A DNA stretch of 42,308 nt from a bacterium (GCA_023246195.1 JAHFIW010000008.1:1-42308); one strand, 5' to 3'; positions 28,818 through 39,540 are shown, numbered from the stretch's first letter. Program-made: numbers and translations. The notes: a model not told the origin generated them from the sequence alone.

Positions 28818-29959
28818 GCACTTCCTGGAAACATTTTCCCAAGAGTCGAAGCAAACCCGTCAGGGGCTTTCATCGTCCCCGATACGGCAATCCTTTGTTT
28901 GCGGGCACGTCCGGAAGCAAGGTGGTACGGCGCAACTCGAACGGCGGCACGACCCGTCCTTCCCGAAGGCAAGCAGGAAGCGGCTTCCTCGACAGGAGCC
29001 GTACCATGATGCTGATCGCGGCGCTGCTGATCGTCGGCGGCGTCTGGTACGTGTTTTGGAGTTCGGCCTTTCGCATCACTAAAACCGAGTTCGGCGGCAC
29101 GACGCCGTTCACCGAAGATACCTTACGCAGGGCGCTGGCAGACTACGAATCGTCCAATGCGCTCCTGATTTTTCCCCGCAACAACGTCCTGCTGTTCAGC
29201 GAGTCGGGCGCCAAGGATGCCATCAAGAACGCCGTATACCTCGACGACATCCAAATCAGCAAGAAACTCCCCAACACGGTCATCGTGACGGTCAAGGAAA
29301 AGACGATGCGCGCGGTATTGGAACGCGGAGGCAGGCTGTTTGCCGTGGACGAATCCGGCTACGTGTTGCGCGAGCTGACATCCAAGGAACACGACATGAT
29401 GCCCGACCTTCCGCCGGGACTGAACTCGGTGTCCGTGGAAGGACTCGGCGCGCAAACCGTCGACCTGACTGCCGGTGCCGCCGGCGGTCAGCAGGCAAAC
29501 GCACCCGCTTCGCCGACCCCATTGCCCGCCACGAAAACCGCAGCCCCGACGGCCGTCCCCGCACAGTCCACGGCTCCGGCAGCACCGCAAAAAAATTCCT
29601 GGCCGCTCATTCTCGATCGCAATCCTGCCGAAGCCGAAAAGGTGTCACTGCGTCCGGGAATGCAGACCTACACGCCGTCCACATTGAGCGCGATCCTGCA
29701 GGCAAGCGTGCGCCTGCCCGACGTGACAGGCGAATCCATCCGATGGTTCGTCCCCGATGAATCTTCCGACTCGATTGACGCGGTGACCTCTACCGGGTGG
29801 CACGTACTCCTGGCCACGGCCACTCCTTTCAACGTGCAAGTAGACCGCCTGTCCATCATCCTGAAGGATAAGATCGGCCCAAAACGCCCGGAGCTCGAAT
29901 ACGTGGATTTGCGCTACAATGAGAAGATTTTCTACCGTTTGAGGGACCAAACCAAGTAG
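28814..29959 (+). CDS. ftsQ: Cell division protein FtsQ-like (POTRA domain)
   Basis: ATG at 28814 overlaps the ddl stop (ATGA); single TM then FRITKTEFGGTTPFTEDTLRRAL...LPNTVIVTVKEKTMRAVL; adjacent to ddl. Confidence 0.8.
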   Translation: MSTSWKHFPKSRSKPVRGFHRPRYGNPLFAGTSGSKVVRRNSNGGTTRPSRRQAGSGFLDRSRTMMLIAALLIVGGVWYVFWSSAFRITKTEFGGTTPFTEDTLRRALADYESSNALLIFPRNNVLLFSESGAKDAIKNAVYLDDIQISKKLPNTVIVTVKEKTMRAVLERGGRLFAVDESGYVLRELTSKEHDMMPDLPPGLNSVSVEGLGAQTVDLTAGAAGGQQANAPASPTPLPATKTAAPTAVPAQSTAPAAPQKNSWPLILDRNPAEAEKVSLRPGMQTYTPSTLSAILQASVRLPDVTGESIRWFVPDESSDSIDAVTSTGWHVLLATATPFNVQVDRLSIILKDKIGPKRPELEYVDLRYNEKIFYRLRDQTK

Positions 29960-30071
29960 GGGAGAAGGCTGCGGATGCCTCCATTGCCTTTTTTCACATA
30001 TCTGTTACGGTGGCCAAGACGGCCGATTGCGGCCGCTCAAAGTTCCTTTTCAAAAATGAGGAGATTGCGCC

Positions 30072-31877
30072 ATGCAACACGGATCAATGATTAAGGTGCT
30101 CCTGGTACTGATCGCGTTGATCTTCCTGACATTCCTCATCGCCACCCCGCAGGGCACCGACATCAAAAATGTCTCTGCAAGCGAGTTCATCTCCAGCGTG
30201 GAGCGCGGCGACATCAAGGACGTCACCATCGACGGCGACCACATCACGGGTACCGGACCGTCTGTGGGCACGGCAGCACCGACCGAGTACGTCACGTACT
30301 CGTCGGACAAGAGCGAGCTGATTCGCGTGATGCATGAAAAGCACATCGTCTACCGCGAAAAGCAGCCGTCGAGCCTCGGGCCGGTATTCTGGGTAATGCT
30401 GGGACTGCTGGGCCTGCTGGTCATCGGGTCGATGCTCATGAAGAAGGCGTCGGGTGCCAACAGGTCCATGGTCAAGCGGACCATTTCCAACAAGGCGACG
30501 CTGCACCATACGGTGAACGTCAGCTTCAAGGACGTGGCCGGCATCGACGAGGCTGTCGAAGAGGTACGCGACCTGGTCACGTTCCTCAAGGAGCCCAAAC
30601 GCTTCCAGACGCTTGGCGGACGCATGCCCAAGGGCATCTTGCTTGTCGGGCCTCCGGGAAACGGAAAGACGCTGCTTGCAAGGGCGGTTGCCGGAGAAGC
30701 CGGCGTACCGTTCTTCTCGGCAGACGCTTCCAGCTTCGTGGAGATGTTTGTCGGCGTCGGTGCGGCACGCGTGCGCGACCTCTTCGAGGATGCCAAGAAA
30801 CGCGCGCCCTGCATCATCTTCATCGACGAGCTCGACGCCATCGGCAAGAAGCGCGGCGGACTCTCCAACGGCGGAGGAGACAGCGAGCGCGAACAGACGC
30901 TCAATCAGCTGCTCATCGCCATGGACGGCTTTTCGGCCAACGAGGGCATCATCCTGATGGCCGCGACCAACCGACCGGAGACGCTCGACTCGGCACTGAC
31001 GCGCTCCGGACGTCTGGATCGCCAGGTGGTCGTACCTCGGCCAGATCTCCGCGGGCGCGAAAAGATCCTCAAGATCCACTCGCGCGACAAGGTCATCGCG
31101 CCAGATGTCGACTTCGTCATCGCGGCACGACGCACCACGGGCATGAGCGGCGCCGACCTTGAATCCGTCATGAACGAGGCGGCACTTCATGCAGGCAAGC
31201 TCAACAAGCCGGCCATCGAATTGGCCGACATCGAACATGCCTGCAAGAAGGTGCAGCTGGGAGTGGAACGGAAAAGTGCCGTCATTCCTGAGACGACCAA
31301 GAAGGTCGTCTCGGTGCACGAATGCGGCCACACCTTGGCAGGCTGGTTCACCGTGGAAGCCGATCAGATCCGCGAGGTGACGATCGTTCCGCGAGGACAG
31401 GCGCTGGGCCTGACCTGGTCGATGCCGGACGAGGACCAAGTCCTCCTTTCCAAGAAGCAGCTGCTCGCCAAGATCCAACTCCTTTACGGGGGACGGATCG
31501 CCGAGCAAGTCGTCTTCGGACCGGAGTTCATCACCACGGGTGCCAGCAACGACCTGGAACGCCTGTCAAAAATCGCCAAGGGCATGGTGAAGACCTACGG
31601 AATGTGCCCGGAACTCGGACCCCCGCAAGTCTTCGGCGACACGGAAAGCGGATTCGTCTTCCAGGAAAGTCGCAAAGACTACAGCGACAAAACGGAGGCG
31701 CTCATCGACGACCAAGTCAACAAGCTCCTGAAAGGCTGTTACGACCAGGTCCTGCAACTCCTCACGGAGAAGCGCGACCTGCTCGACAAGCTAACGGCAG
31801 CATTGCTCGACAAGGAGTCGCTCGGCCAGGCGGAAATCGAGGCCATCCTCGGTCCGCGCAACCCCATCTTGGCCTAA
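30072..31877 (+). CDS. ftsH: ATP-dependent zinc metalloprotease FtsH
   Basis: [46 protein letters not shown]; zinc motif HECGH. Confidence 0.97.
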   Translation: MQHGSMIKVLLVLIALIFLTFLIATPQGTDIKNVSASEFISSVERGDIKDVTIDGDHITGTGPSVGTAAPTEYVTYSSDKSELIRVMHEKHIVYREKQPSSLGPVFWVMLGLLGLLVIGSMLMKKASGANRSMVKRTISNKATLHHTVNVSFKDVAGIDEAVEEVRDLVTFLKEPKRFQTLGGRMPKGILLVGPPGNGKTLLARAVAGEAGVPFFSADASSFVEMFVGVGAARVRDLFEDAKKRAPCIIFIDELDAIGKKRGGLSNGGGDSEREQTLNQLLIAMDGFSANEGIILMAATNRPETLDSALTRSGRLDRQVVVPRPDLRGREKILKIHSRDKVIAPDVDFVIAARRTTGMSGADLESVMNEAALHAGKLNKPAIELADIEHACKKVQLGVERKSAVIPETTKKVVSVHECGHTLAGWFTVEADQIREVTIVPRGQALGLTWSMPDEDQVLLSKKQLLAKIQLLYGGRIAEQVVFGPEFITTGASNDLERLSKIAKGMVKTYGMCPELGPPQVFGDTESGFVFQESRKDYSDKTEALIDDQVNKLLKGCYDQVLQLLTEKRDLLDKLTAALLDKESLGQAEIEAILGPRNPILA

Positions 31878-31884
31878 TCGCCAG

Positions 31885-31910
31885 CCCGCCCTTAACACGG
31901 CGGGTTTTTT
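31885..31910 (+). terminator. Intrinsic terminator after ftsH
   Basis: CCCGCC-cttaacac-GGCGGGTTTTTT. Confidence 0.88.
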
Positions 31911-32493
31911 ATTTACGGCGGCAGGTGATTGGCACATTAAAAGGTGACAGGGCTTCATCTGGGCCATTTTAAAGCCAAAGTCATTTATTTGGCTAATCTT
32001 AGCTAATTTATGACTATAAGCGATCCCGAACGCATACCATGATCAATGAGCGAAACCTAAACCGAATTGAGACCAGATACTCTCTAAAAGTAACACTTCC
32101 GCACGTCGCGATTGCATTCGCAACATCACCTGCCACCGGCAGGGAAGCAAGGCCTACACATCGCCACAGCCCTCTTATCCGCCTTATTAAGTGTCGTCTA
32201 AGATATATTGTACGACGCAATACATCCTCAAATATGACCCCTTCCCAACCGTCCCCTCGTACCATGATGACGAGGGATGAGACGACGAGGTGACCTGCGA
32301 TCGATGAGAACGTCGGACCGTGCCAGACGACAGAGTCAGACAAGTGAGGGCGGCCACGAAGGACCTGACCGACAAGCAAGGAGGGAAGTCTGAAAAAGGA
32401 CCCCATATGCCACTCCCCTTTTGCCGTCCAAAAGAAGATGGGGCAAATGCATGACTGCGCGTAGCAGGGCGCGCGTAGACAAAAAACATGAGC

Positions 32494-32515
32494 GGGGAGC
32501 GTCATGACGCTCCCC
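32494..32515. repeat. 22-bp perfect palindrome
   Basis: GGGGAGCGTCATGACGCTCCCC, followed on + by TGTTTCGGAATTTTTT. Confidence 0.85.
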
Positions 32516-32536
32516 TGTTTCGGAATTTTTTCGCAT

Positions 32537-32562
32537 AAAAAAACGGCCACCAGAGTGACCGT
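32537..32562 (-). terminator. Terminator for the 32573-32935 gene
   Basis: Minus strand ACGGTCAC-tctg-GTGGCCGTTTTTTT. Confidence 0.75.
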
Positions 32563-32572
32563 CGAAAATCTT

Positions 32573-32935
32573 TCAGCCGATGCCGTGCAAGCGCCGCCAC
32601 GCCTGCCATGCCAGAATGACCAAGGCCGGCAGCATGAGCGAGGGCAACAGTGTCGGAAGCACCTTGTGACGAAAACGATGCCAAGTCATGATCCTCTGCG
32701 ATGCTCGGCAGCACGCACAGTACATGCGGCCGTAGCCCGCCGAAGGCGTCACCGAGAACCGTTCGCAGTCCCCGCACCAGCGCACATAGATGGGCAATCG
32801 CCCGCTCCAACCCTGGAGCTGCTCCTGCCGTAAGAACATCGGATATCCGAACAAGCGGGCCATGCGAAACCGCTTCGGATAACGACGCTCTTCGGCAGCG
32901 ACGTCATTCCCCTTCCGCATCTCTTGCAATTCCAT
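32573..32935 (-). CDS. Small protein with a CxxC-type zinc-ribbon-like motif and a C-terminal TM helix
   Basis: VRWCGDCERF...YGRMYCACCRASQR then LLPSLMLPALVILAW; followed by its own terminator. Confidence 0.55.
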   Translation of the reverse strand: MELQEMRKGNDVAAEERRYPKRFRMARLFGYPMFLRQEQLQGWSGRLPIYVRWCGDCERFSVTPSAGYGRMYCACCRASQRIMTWHRFRHKVLPTLLPSLMLPALVILAWQAWRRLHGIG

Positions 32936-33017
32936 CTTCTGCTCCTTTGCGTTCCGTAAAAGGACGGCAAGCGAGCGTAATCATACATAAACGCCCAAAA
33001 AAAACAAGCGTCCCGGC

Positions 33018-34310
33018 CTAATTCGAGGCCAGGACGTCTGCGGCGGATATGAGGTAGCGCATGGGATCTACCGGTATGCCATGCAGGCGCGATTCGAAGT
33101 GCAAATGCGGGCCGGTCGTCAGGTTACCGGCTCCGGGCGTCCCCGGCATGCCGCCGGAATAGCCGATGATTTCGCCGCGTTCGACGAACGCATCGGCCTT
33201 TGCGACAATCTTCGAAAGGTGCCCGTATACCGTGGAGACGTTGTTGTTGTGGATGATCATGACGTAGCTGTACCCCATTCCCCCGTTATGAGCCGCGGCG
33301 ATGACGCCGGCCGCAGCTGCATGCACGGGCGAGCCCTGCGGCGTAGGGATGTCGATGCCCGGATGCTCGAATATGTATCGAAACGGATAATCGGGATCGT
33401 GGAAGCGCGTAGAGATGCCGCGTGCAGGCACCACCGGCCATGACAACGCGGCGTTCTGACCCTTGAGACGGTCAGCCAGATCCATCTTGTCACGCAGCGA
33501 TATCTCGAGCGCCGTGATGTCGGCATTGGCGTCCTCCTGCTGAGTCTTGAGCTCGGCCAACATGTAACGATACTGCAGTTCGGATGACTGCGTTTCGGTC
33601 AGCAACGTCTCCTTGACCGTCTTCTCGTCTTCAATCTCGCGCTTGGAAACGTCGAGTCCTCGCTGCGTGTCGGCTAGCGCGAGTTTCTTCGTCTCGTTGA
33701 TGCTGCGATCTTCGGCAAGGCTGGCCTTAAGGTCCATGACGGCATGCAGCGTCTTGGTGACGCCGGACTCCAAGTCGGCCACTTGACGCATGGCATCGAA
33801 AAATTCCGACAGCGTTTTGCCGGCAAGCAGGATGTCGAGCGCGCTCTTGCGAAACTGCGAACGATACAGTTGACGTGCCAGCACGCCCAGCAGCTTGCGT
33901 TCCTGTCCCATGCGCTCTTCCTGCGCCTTCATCTTGTCATCGAGCACCGACATCTCCAACGAAAGCTGGTTGATCTGATCCTGGGCGATGTCGATATCCA
34001 ACTGCGTCTGAGCGATGCGGTTGTCGAACAGCGCGATATCGTCCTGAAGAGATGCCGATTCGGCCTTTTTCTGACCGATGGCGCTTCGATATTGCTCCTG
34101 GCGCTTACTGAGATCCTGCAATTGCGCCTTCTTCTTGTTGACATCGCTGGTGATGTCGTTGATCTGCTTTCCCACGCTGCCTTCGAGTCCGGTGGTGCCG
34201 GTATCAGCAAACGCCGCGGAGAGGGGGGCAAAAACCAATGACGCAAAAACCGCTACGGACATGGCCGCAAGCCCGACACGACCGGTAGTTGTTTTTGCGG
34301 GTGTCATCAT
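33018..34310 (-). CDS. EnvC-like murein hydrolase activator / M23 peptidase with coiled coil
   Basis: Signal peptide, long coiled coil, HPGIDIPTPQGSPVHAAAAGVI...YGHLSKI...GPHLHFESR. Confidence 0.92.
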   Translation of the reverse strand: MMTPAKTTTGRVGLAAMSVAVFASLVFAPLSAAFADTGTTGLEGSVGKQINDITSDVNKKKAQLQDLSKRQEQYRSAIGQKKAESASLQDDIALFDNRIAQTQLDIDIAQDQINQLSLEMSVLDDKMKAQEERMGQERKLLGVLARQLYRSQFRKSALDILLAGKTLSEFFDAMRQVADLESGVTKTLHAVMDLKASLAEDRSINETKKLALADTQRGLDVSKREIEDEKTVKETLLTETQSSELQYRYMLAELKTQQEDANADITALEISLRDKMDLADRLKGQNAALSWPVVPARGISTRFHDPDYPFRYIFEHPGIDIPTPQGSPVHAAAAGVIAAAHNGGMGYSYVMIIHNNNVSTVYGHLSKIVAKADAFVERGEIIGYSGGMPGTPGAGNLTTGPHLHFESRLHGIPVDPMRYLISAADVLASN

Positions 34311-35821
34311 GAGAGCGACGCTATGGCGGAATCGACACGTACCAGGGTGCGCTCCTTACCGAGTGCCCAGGCGCTTTCAAATGGCCCCGGAGACATCTCA
34401 CGCCCCGTAAGCGCCACCCGGAAAGGCCAAAGCGATTCGCCGTTGGTCCAACCCTTTTCGGCAATATGCGCGATGGTCGCCAGTTCCAACGCCTTGGCAT
34501 CGGCAAACAGCGCGTCCCCCACCCCGCCCATGAATTCGCGCAAACCGACCAGCCTTTCGTGCGCGATTTCCGGCGTTGATTTCTTCCAGACAAGCATCGC
34601 CGCAGGCACGGTGATGTCCTCGAACACGAAGCGCGTGGCTTCCGGCAGCTCCACCAAAACGGTGGCACGCCGTTGTTCCAAAGTCACGGCCTTCTCCAGC
34701 GAGTCCATGCCAAAACGCATGCCGCCACGACAGGCAACGAGAGAGTCGCCGTCCTGCCGCAGCACTTCCTGCTTCACGTAGAACGGAAGCGCGGCCTTGG
34801 CCAATGCCGTCGACGTCATGGCGCGGATGTATTCCTTGTTGAACCAGTCCAGCTTCTCGCGATTGAAGACCGCGCCGGCCTTGTTCACTTTTTCCAAGGA
34901 AAACTCCCTGATGAATTCTTCCTTCGTGTACACGTCTCGATCACCGCTCGGATTCCAACCCATCAGAGCCACGAAATTCACCAATGCCTCCGGCACATAG
35001 CCCTTATCGAGATAATCCTCGGCGGCAACGTCACCCTGACGTTTTGACAGCTTGGAACGGTCCGCGTTCAGCAGCAGCGGCACGTGCGCAAATTGCGGCG
35101 GATGCCAACCGAACGCCTTATAGAGCACGAGATGCTTTGGCGTGGAGGGCAACCATTCTTCGGCACGGACGACATGCGTAATGCCCATCAAGTGATCGTC
35201 GACCACGTTAGCAAGATGGTACGTGGGAAAACCGTCGGACTTCACCAGCACCTGATCATCAATCAGCACGTTCTCAAACTCGACGTGACCGCGGATGCTG
35301 TCGGTAAAGGACGTGACGCCTTCGGCAGGCATCTTCATGCGGATCACGTACGGAACGCCTTTGGCGAGCTCGGCTTTCGACTCCTCGACGGAGCGCTTTC
35401 GGCAGCACTTGTCATACATGACAGGCGTCTTTGCGGCAGCCTGTTCCAGTTTCATTTTTTCAAGCCGCTCGGCGCTGCAAAAGCAGAAGTACGCGTGACC
35501 GTTTTTAATCAGCAGGTCGGCATGCTCCTTGTAGATGGCCAGACGTGCCGATTGCACATACGGTCCGCAGTTACCGCGTTCGGCAATCTTTCCCTGACCA
35601 TCGAGATAAGGACCCTCGACAGGATGAATGCCGCAGCGGTCGAGCGTGCGCAGCAGGCTCTCGATGGAACCTTCCACATAGCGGGTGCGGTCGGTGTCTT
35701 CGATGCGCAAAATGAACTGCCCGCCTTCATGCAGGGCGAACAGCTCGTTATAGAGGGCGGTGCGCAGTCCGCCTATGTGGAGGTAGCCTGTGGGTGATGG
35801 AGCAAATCTGACACGTACCAT
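34307..35821 (-). CDS. gltX: Glutamyl-tRNA synthetase
   Basis: MVRVRFAPSPTGYLHIGGLRTALYNELFA (HIGH-type) and SKLSKRQGD (KMSKS-type); start at 35821 rather than 35953. Confidence 0.95.
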   Translation of the reverse strand: MVRVRFAPSPTGYLHIGGLRTALYNELFALHEGGQFILRIEDTDRTRYVEGSIESLLRTLDRCGIHPVEGPYLDGQGKIAERGNCGPYVQSARLAIYKEHADLLIKNGHAYFCFCSAERLEKMKLEQAAAKTPVMYDKCCRKRSVEESKAELAKGVPYVIRMKMPAEGVTSFTDSIRGHVEFENVLIDDQVLVKSDGFPTYHLANVVDDHLMGITHVVRAEEWLPSTPKHLVLYKAFGWHPPQFAHVPLLLNADRSKLSKRQGDVAAEDYLDKGYVPEALVNFVALMGWNPSGDRDVYTKEEFIREFSLEKVNKAGAVFNREKLDWFNKEYIRAMTSTALAKAALPFYVKQEVLRQDGDSLVACRGGMRFGMDSLEKAVTLEQRRATVLVELPEATRFVFEDITVPAAMLVWKKSTPEIAHERLVGLREFMGGVGDALFADAKALELATIAHIAEKGWTNGESLWPFRVALTGREMSPGPFESAWALGKERTLVRVDSAIASLS

Positions 35822-35853
35822 AGCAATCAGGAAATCAATAGCGTCTGTGTATT

Positions 35854-36624
35854 TTAGCAATTTTTGTCTCTTAAGGCCAACCACGGAAAGACTGCCACGG
35901 CCGTCCAAATCCGTCCGAACCGACTGGGTTGCCGTACAAGCCTCCACAACCACTCAAGTCCGAGGCGGCGCATCATGAGAGGCGCCCTACGGACCTCGCC
36001 GGCGATAAAGTCGAAAGCGCCGCCGATGCCGATGGCCAATCGCACCGAAGGCAACGCCGCAAGATGGTCTGCGATCCACGTTTCCTGCTTTCCATGACCG
36101 AACGCGACAAACAACATGGCCGGCGAGGCGGCACGAATGCGGTCGAGCAGGGCTGGATCCATCTGCCAGGTACCGTCAGCAGAAAGGCTCACCTGTCCCC
36201 CGCTTTCCGCTCCGACAACTTCCAACCCTGGATATTTCTCCCGCAAAATATCAGCTGCTCGCTTGGCTACGTCCTGTTTGCCTGCCAGCGTGGATTGGCC
36301 ACCTCCCAACAAAAATACCGGCAAACCCTTTTGCAAAGCCAAGGCCGCCAATTCGTCCAAAAAATCCGCGCCGCTCACCCGTTCCGGAATGCGCTTTCCG
36401 TGCAGTCGTGCCGCATAAAGCAGTCCAATCCCGTCTGGAATGGCCAAATCCGCCTTCCTCAAAACCTCTTTGAACCTCGGCTCCCTCGTCGCCAAAACCA
36501 ACATCTCCGGGTTTGGGGTCGTCAAAAAGTGCCCACGTCGCTCCGCAAGCATGTTTTGAGCCTTCATTAGGGCTTCTACCTTGGTAATGGCGTCGACAGG
36601 GACGCCAAGGATCTCGATTCTCAT
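35854..36624 (-). CDS. WecG/TagA/CpsF family glycosyltransferase
   Basis: MRIEILGVPVDAITKVEAL...FLTTPNPEMLVLA...IPDGIGLLYAAR...VAFGHGKQETWI; start at 36624. Confidence 0.92.
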   Translation of the reverse strand: MRIEILGVPVDAITKVEALMKAQNMLAERRGHFLTTPNPEMLVLATREPRFKEVLRKADLAIPDGIGLLYAARLHGKRIPERVSGADFLDELAALALQKGLPVFLLGGGQSTLAGKQDVAKRAADILREKYPGLEVVGAESGGQVSLSADGTWQMDPALLDRIRAASPAMLFVAFGHGKQETWIADHLAALPSVRLAIGIGGAFDFIAGEVRRAPLMMRRLGLEWLWRLVRQPSRFGRIWTAVAVFPWLALRDKNC

Positions 36625-36676
36625 ATGTCCTTTCCAGTGTAACAAAGAAGCACGATTTAGGCTTATCCACTTCCGC

Positions 36677-36706
36677 TTGACAACCGTGAAAAGGTAGTGC
36701 AAGAAT
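36677..36706 (+). promoter_or_regulatory. Probable promoter of clpB
   Basis: TTGACA-N18-AAGAAT immediately upstream of CIRCE. Confidence 0.5.
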
Positions 36707-36710
36707 GACA

Positions 36711-36737
36711 TTAGCACTCGAGCTTGTTGAGTGCTAA
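36711..36737. promoter_or_regulatory. CIRCE element (HrcA operator)
   Basis: TTAGCACTC-N9-GAGTGCTAA, perfect consensus, 12 bp before the clpB ATG. Confidence 0.97.
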
Positions 36738-36749
36738 TGACCATATCAA

Positions 36750-39389
36750 ATGAATCCCAACAAATTTACCACTAAATCACGAGAAGCCATCGACGCAGCT
36801 CAAAACATCGCCACAAAGCGCGGCCATGTGGAGCTGGAACCGGCCCACTTACTTTTGGCCCTTCTGGAGCAAAAGGACGGCGTCGTCATTTCGGCATGCA
36901 AAAAAATCGGAGCCGAAATCGACAGCCTCCGCCAACGCGTGACCGCGCTCATTGACGAGTTCCCGCAAGCCGAACAGGACGCCGAAACCATGCAACTGCA
37001 GGCCGCTCCCCTTCTTCTCAAGACCTTCCGACAGGCCGAGAAAGAGGCCACCCGCTTTGGCGACGAGTATCTCTCGACCGAGCATTTGCTGCTCGGCATG
37101 CTGGCAATCGAATCCAAGGAGAACAACGTGCGCGCCCTTTTGGCCGAAGAAGGAGTGACGTACGACAAGGTCCTCAAGGTACTGGCCGAGATACGCGGCA
37201 ACCAGAAGGTCGATTCTCCCGAACCCGAAGGAAAATATCAGGCGCTTGAAAAATATTCGCGGAACCTGACGACGTTGGCGCGACAGGAAAAGCTTGATCC
37301 GGTCATCGGCCGTGACGAGGAGATCCGCCGCGTCATGCAGGTCCTCTCGCGCCGTACGAAAAATAATCCCGTACTCATCGGCGAGGCCGGTACCGGCAAG
37401 ACGGCCATCGTCGAGGGGCTGGCGCAACGCATCGTGCAGGGCGACGTTCCCGAATCCCTGAAGGAAAAGGAAATCGTCTCTCTCGATGTCGGTTCGATGG
37501 TCGCCGGTTCCAAGTTCCGCGGCGAGTTCGAGGAGCGCCTGAAAGCCGTGATCAAGGAAGTGGAGCAGTCGGCCGGCCGCGTGATCCTCTTCATCGACGA
37601 ACTGCACACGCTGATCGGCGCAGGCTCTTCGGACGGCTCGTCACTCGACGCCGCAAACATGCTCAAGCCCGCGCTCGCTCGCGGAGAGCTGCGGGCCATC
37701 GGCGCCACCACGCTCAAGGAATATCAGAAGCACATCGAGAAGGACGCCGCATTGGAGCGCCGCTTCCAACCGGTGCTGGTGAGCGAACCGAACCAGGAAG
37801 ACGCCATCGCCATCCTGCGAGGCATCAAGGAACGTTACGAGCTGCATCATGGCGTGCGCATCACCGACCCGTCCATCGTGGCCGCGGTAAACCTTTCTTC
37901 ACGCTACATTCAGGACCGCTTCCTCCCCGACAAGGCCATCGACGTCATCGACGAAGCCGCGTCTGCGCTCCGTCTGGAAATCGATTCCGAACCGGAAGAA
38001 CTGGACCGCAAGAAGCGAGAGTTGATGCGTTTGGAAATCGAGAAACGCGCGCTTGCCAAGGAAGCAGACAGGGATTCCAAAGAACGACTCAGGGAGGTGG
38101 AGCGCGAGCTGGCGGAGCTGAAAGAGGCGGCCGGCCAACTTGAACTTGCCTGGAAGATCGAGAAGGATGCCATCGCCGCCATCCGCAAGCAGAAAAAAGC
38201 CATCGACAAGCTCAAACAAGAAGCCGAAATTTCCGAGCGCAACGCGGACCTGACCAAGGTTGCCGAAATCCGCTACGGCAAGATTCCCGAGGCGCAAAAA
38301 TCATTGGAAACCGCCGAAGAAAAGCTGCGCAACATCCAAAAGGATCACCGCTTCCTCAAAGAAGAAGTCACCGAAGAGGACATCGCCAGCGTAGTTTCGC
38401 GCTGGACGGGCGTTCCGGTCAACAAGATGCTCGAGGAAGAGCAGGCCAAGTTGGCGCGCATGGAGGATGAGTTGCGCAAGCGCGTCATCGGCCAAGACGA
38501 AGCCGTGACTGCCGTTGCCAATGCCGTGCGCCGTTCGCGCGCCGGCGTGGCCGAGGAGTCGCGCCCCATCGGTTCATTCCTCTTTTTGGGACCGACCGGC
38601 GTGGGCAAAACCGAACTGGCACGTTCATTGGCGGCGTTGCTCTTCAACGACGAAAACGCCATGATTCGCCTGGACATGTCGGAATACGGAGAGAAGCACA
38701 CCGTTTCGCGCATGCTCGGATCGCCGCCAGGTTACGTCGGCTACGATGAAGGCGGCCAGCTGACCGAGTTGGTGCGCCGCCGGCCCTACTCCGTCATCCT
38801 GTTCGACGAAATCGAAAAGGCCCACCCCGACGTCTGGAACACGCTGCTCCAGATTCTCGACGAAGGCCGCATCACCGATGCCAAGGGACGCAAGGTCAAC
38901 TTCAAGAACACGGTCATCGTGATGACCTCCAACGTCGGTTCCGAGGCGATCCTGGAAACCGGCAAGGGCAAGGGCAACATCGGTTTCGCCGCCGCCGAAT
39001 CGAGCGAGCAGGAATCGACCAAGGAACGCGTCATGTCACTGTTGCAGGAACGCTTCAAGCCGGAGTTCCTGAACCGCCTGGACGAAATCATCGTCTTCCA
39101 CTCTTTGAGCCAAGACGACCTCGGCAGCATCGTCGATCTGCAGATCGCGCACATTGCCGATCGCCTCAGGAAAAAGCACATCACCATCACCGTGAGCGGC
39201 AAAGCCAAGAAGCTCCTCGCCAAGAAAGGCTACGACCCGGTGTTCGGTGCGCGCCCGCTCAAACGAACGCTGCAAAAGGAAATTCTCGATCCGCTGGCGC
39301 TTCGCATCATCGAGGGCGAGGTGGTCGACGGGCAGGCGGTGACTGTCGATGCCAAAGGTGACGCCATCGTCATCAAAACTGACAAGTAA
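36750..39389 (+). CDS. clpB: ATP-dependent chaperone ClpB
   Basis: Clp_N repeats, two AAA+ modules ([32 protein letters not shown]), middle coiled coil. Confidence 0.97.
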   Translation: MNPNKFTTKSREAIDAAQNIATKRGHVELEPAHLLLALLEQKDGVVISACKKIGAEIDSLRQRVTALIDEFPQAEQDAETMQLQAAPLLLKTFRQAEKEATRFGDEYLSTEHLLLGMLAIESKENNVRALLAEEGVTYDKVLKVLAEIRGNQKVDSPEPEGKYQALEKYSRNLTTLARQEKLDPVIGRDEEIRRVMQVLSRRTKNNPVLIGEAGTGKTAIVEGLAQRIVQGDVPESLKEKEIVSLDVGSMVAGSKFRGEFEERLKAVIKEVEQSAGRVILFIDELHTLIGAGSSDGSSLDAANMLKPALARGELRAIGATTLKEYQKHIEKDAALERRFQPVLVSEPNQEDAIAILRGIKERYELHHGVRITDPSIVAAVNLSSRYIQDRFLPDKAIDVIDEAASALRLEIDSEPEELDRKKRELMRLEIEKRALAKEADRDSKERLREVERELAELKEAAGQLELAWKIEKDAIAAIRKQKKAIDKLKQEAEISERNADLTKVAEIRYGKIPEAQKSLETAEEKLRNIQKDHRFLKEEVTEEDIASVVSRWTGVPVNKMLEEEQAKLARMEDELRKRVIGQDEAVTAVANAVRRSRAGVAEESRPIGSFLFLGPTGVGKTELARSLAALLFNDENAMIRLDMSEYGEKHTVSRMLGSPPGYVGYDEGGQLTELVRRRPYSVILFDEIEKAHPDVWNTLLQILDEGRITDAKGRKVNFKNTVIVMTSNVGSEAILETGKGKGNIGFAAAESSEQESTKERVMSLLQERFKPEFLNRLDEIIVFHSLSQDDLGSIVDLQIAHIADRLRKKHITITVSGKAKKLLAKKGYDPVFGARPLKRTLQKEILDPLALRIIEGEVVDGQAVTVDAKGDAIVIKTDK

Positions 39390-39395
39390 CCGATC

Positions 39396-39427
39396 AAAAA
39401 ACGGCTCCTCTTTGGAGCCGTTTTTTG
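39396..39427 (+). terminator. Intrinsic terminator after clpB
   Basis: AAAAAACGGCTCCTCTTTGGAGCCGTTTTTT. Confidence 0.92.
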
Positions 39428-39447
39428 GTTACGCCGCGTCACCTGAA

Positions 39448-39522
39448 TTAGCTGGTAGTGATGACGTCGAGGATGGAACCGATGAACTGGCGGTAGAACG
39501 CGCGGATTTTTCGCTTGGCCAT
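39448..39522 (-). CDS. Candidate 24-aa microprotein MAKRKIRAFYRQFIGSILDVITTS
   Basis: ATG...TAA on minus with codon usage like the genome's genes (ATC, GTC, CGC, TTC); no obvious SD. Confidence 0.3.
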   Translation of the reverse strand: MAKRKIRAFYRQFIGSILDVITTS

Positions 39523-39540
39523 AGTGTTTTTGGCGCTTTG

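Noticed and set aside
30084-31508. 474-aa minus ORF antisense to ftsH
   Set aside because: Shadow ORF: high-GC codon bias of ftsH leaves the opposite frame open; no domain recognised.
32350-32420. GGAGGGAAGTCTGAAAAAGGACC as an RNase P RNA core
   Set aside because: Only loosely resembles the GAGGAAAGTCC box, and other conserved RNase P segments were not found.
32014-32550. 178-aa minus ORF in the ftsH downstream gap
   Set aside because: No domain, no RBS evident, runs through the 22-bp palindrome and the downstream terminator; not supported as CDS.
36663-36671. TTATCCACT as a third DnaA box upstream of clpB
   Set aside because: One mismatch to TTATCCACA; expected often enough by chance, so not counted.
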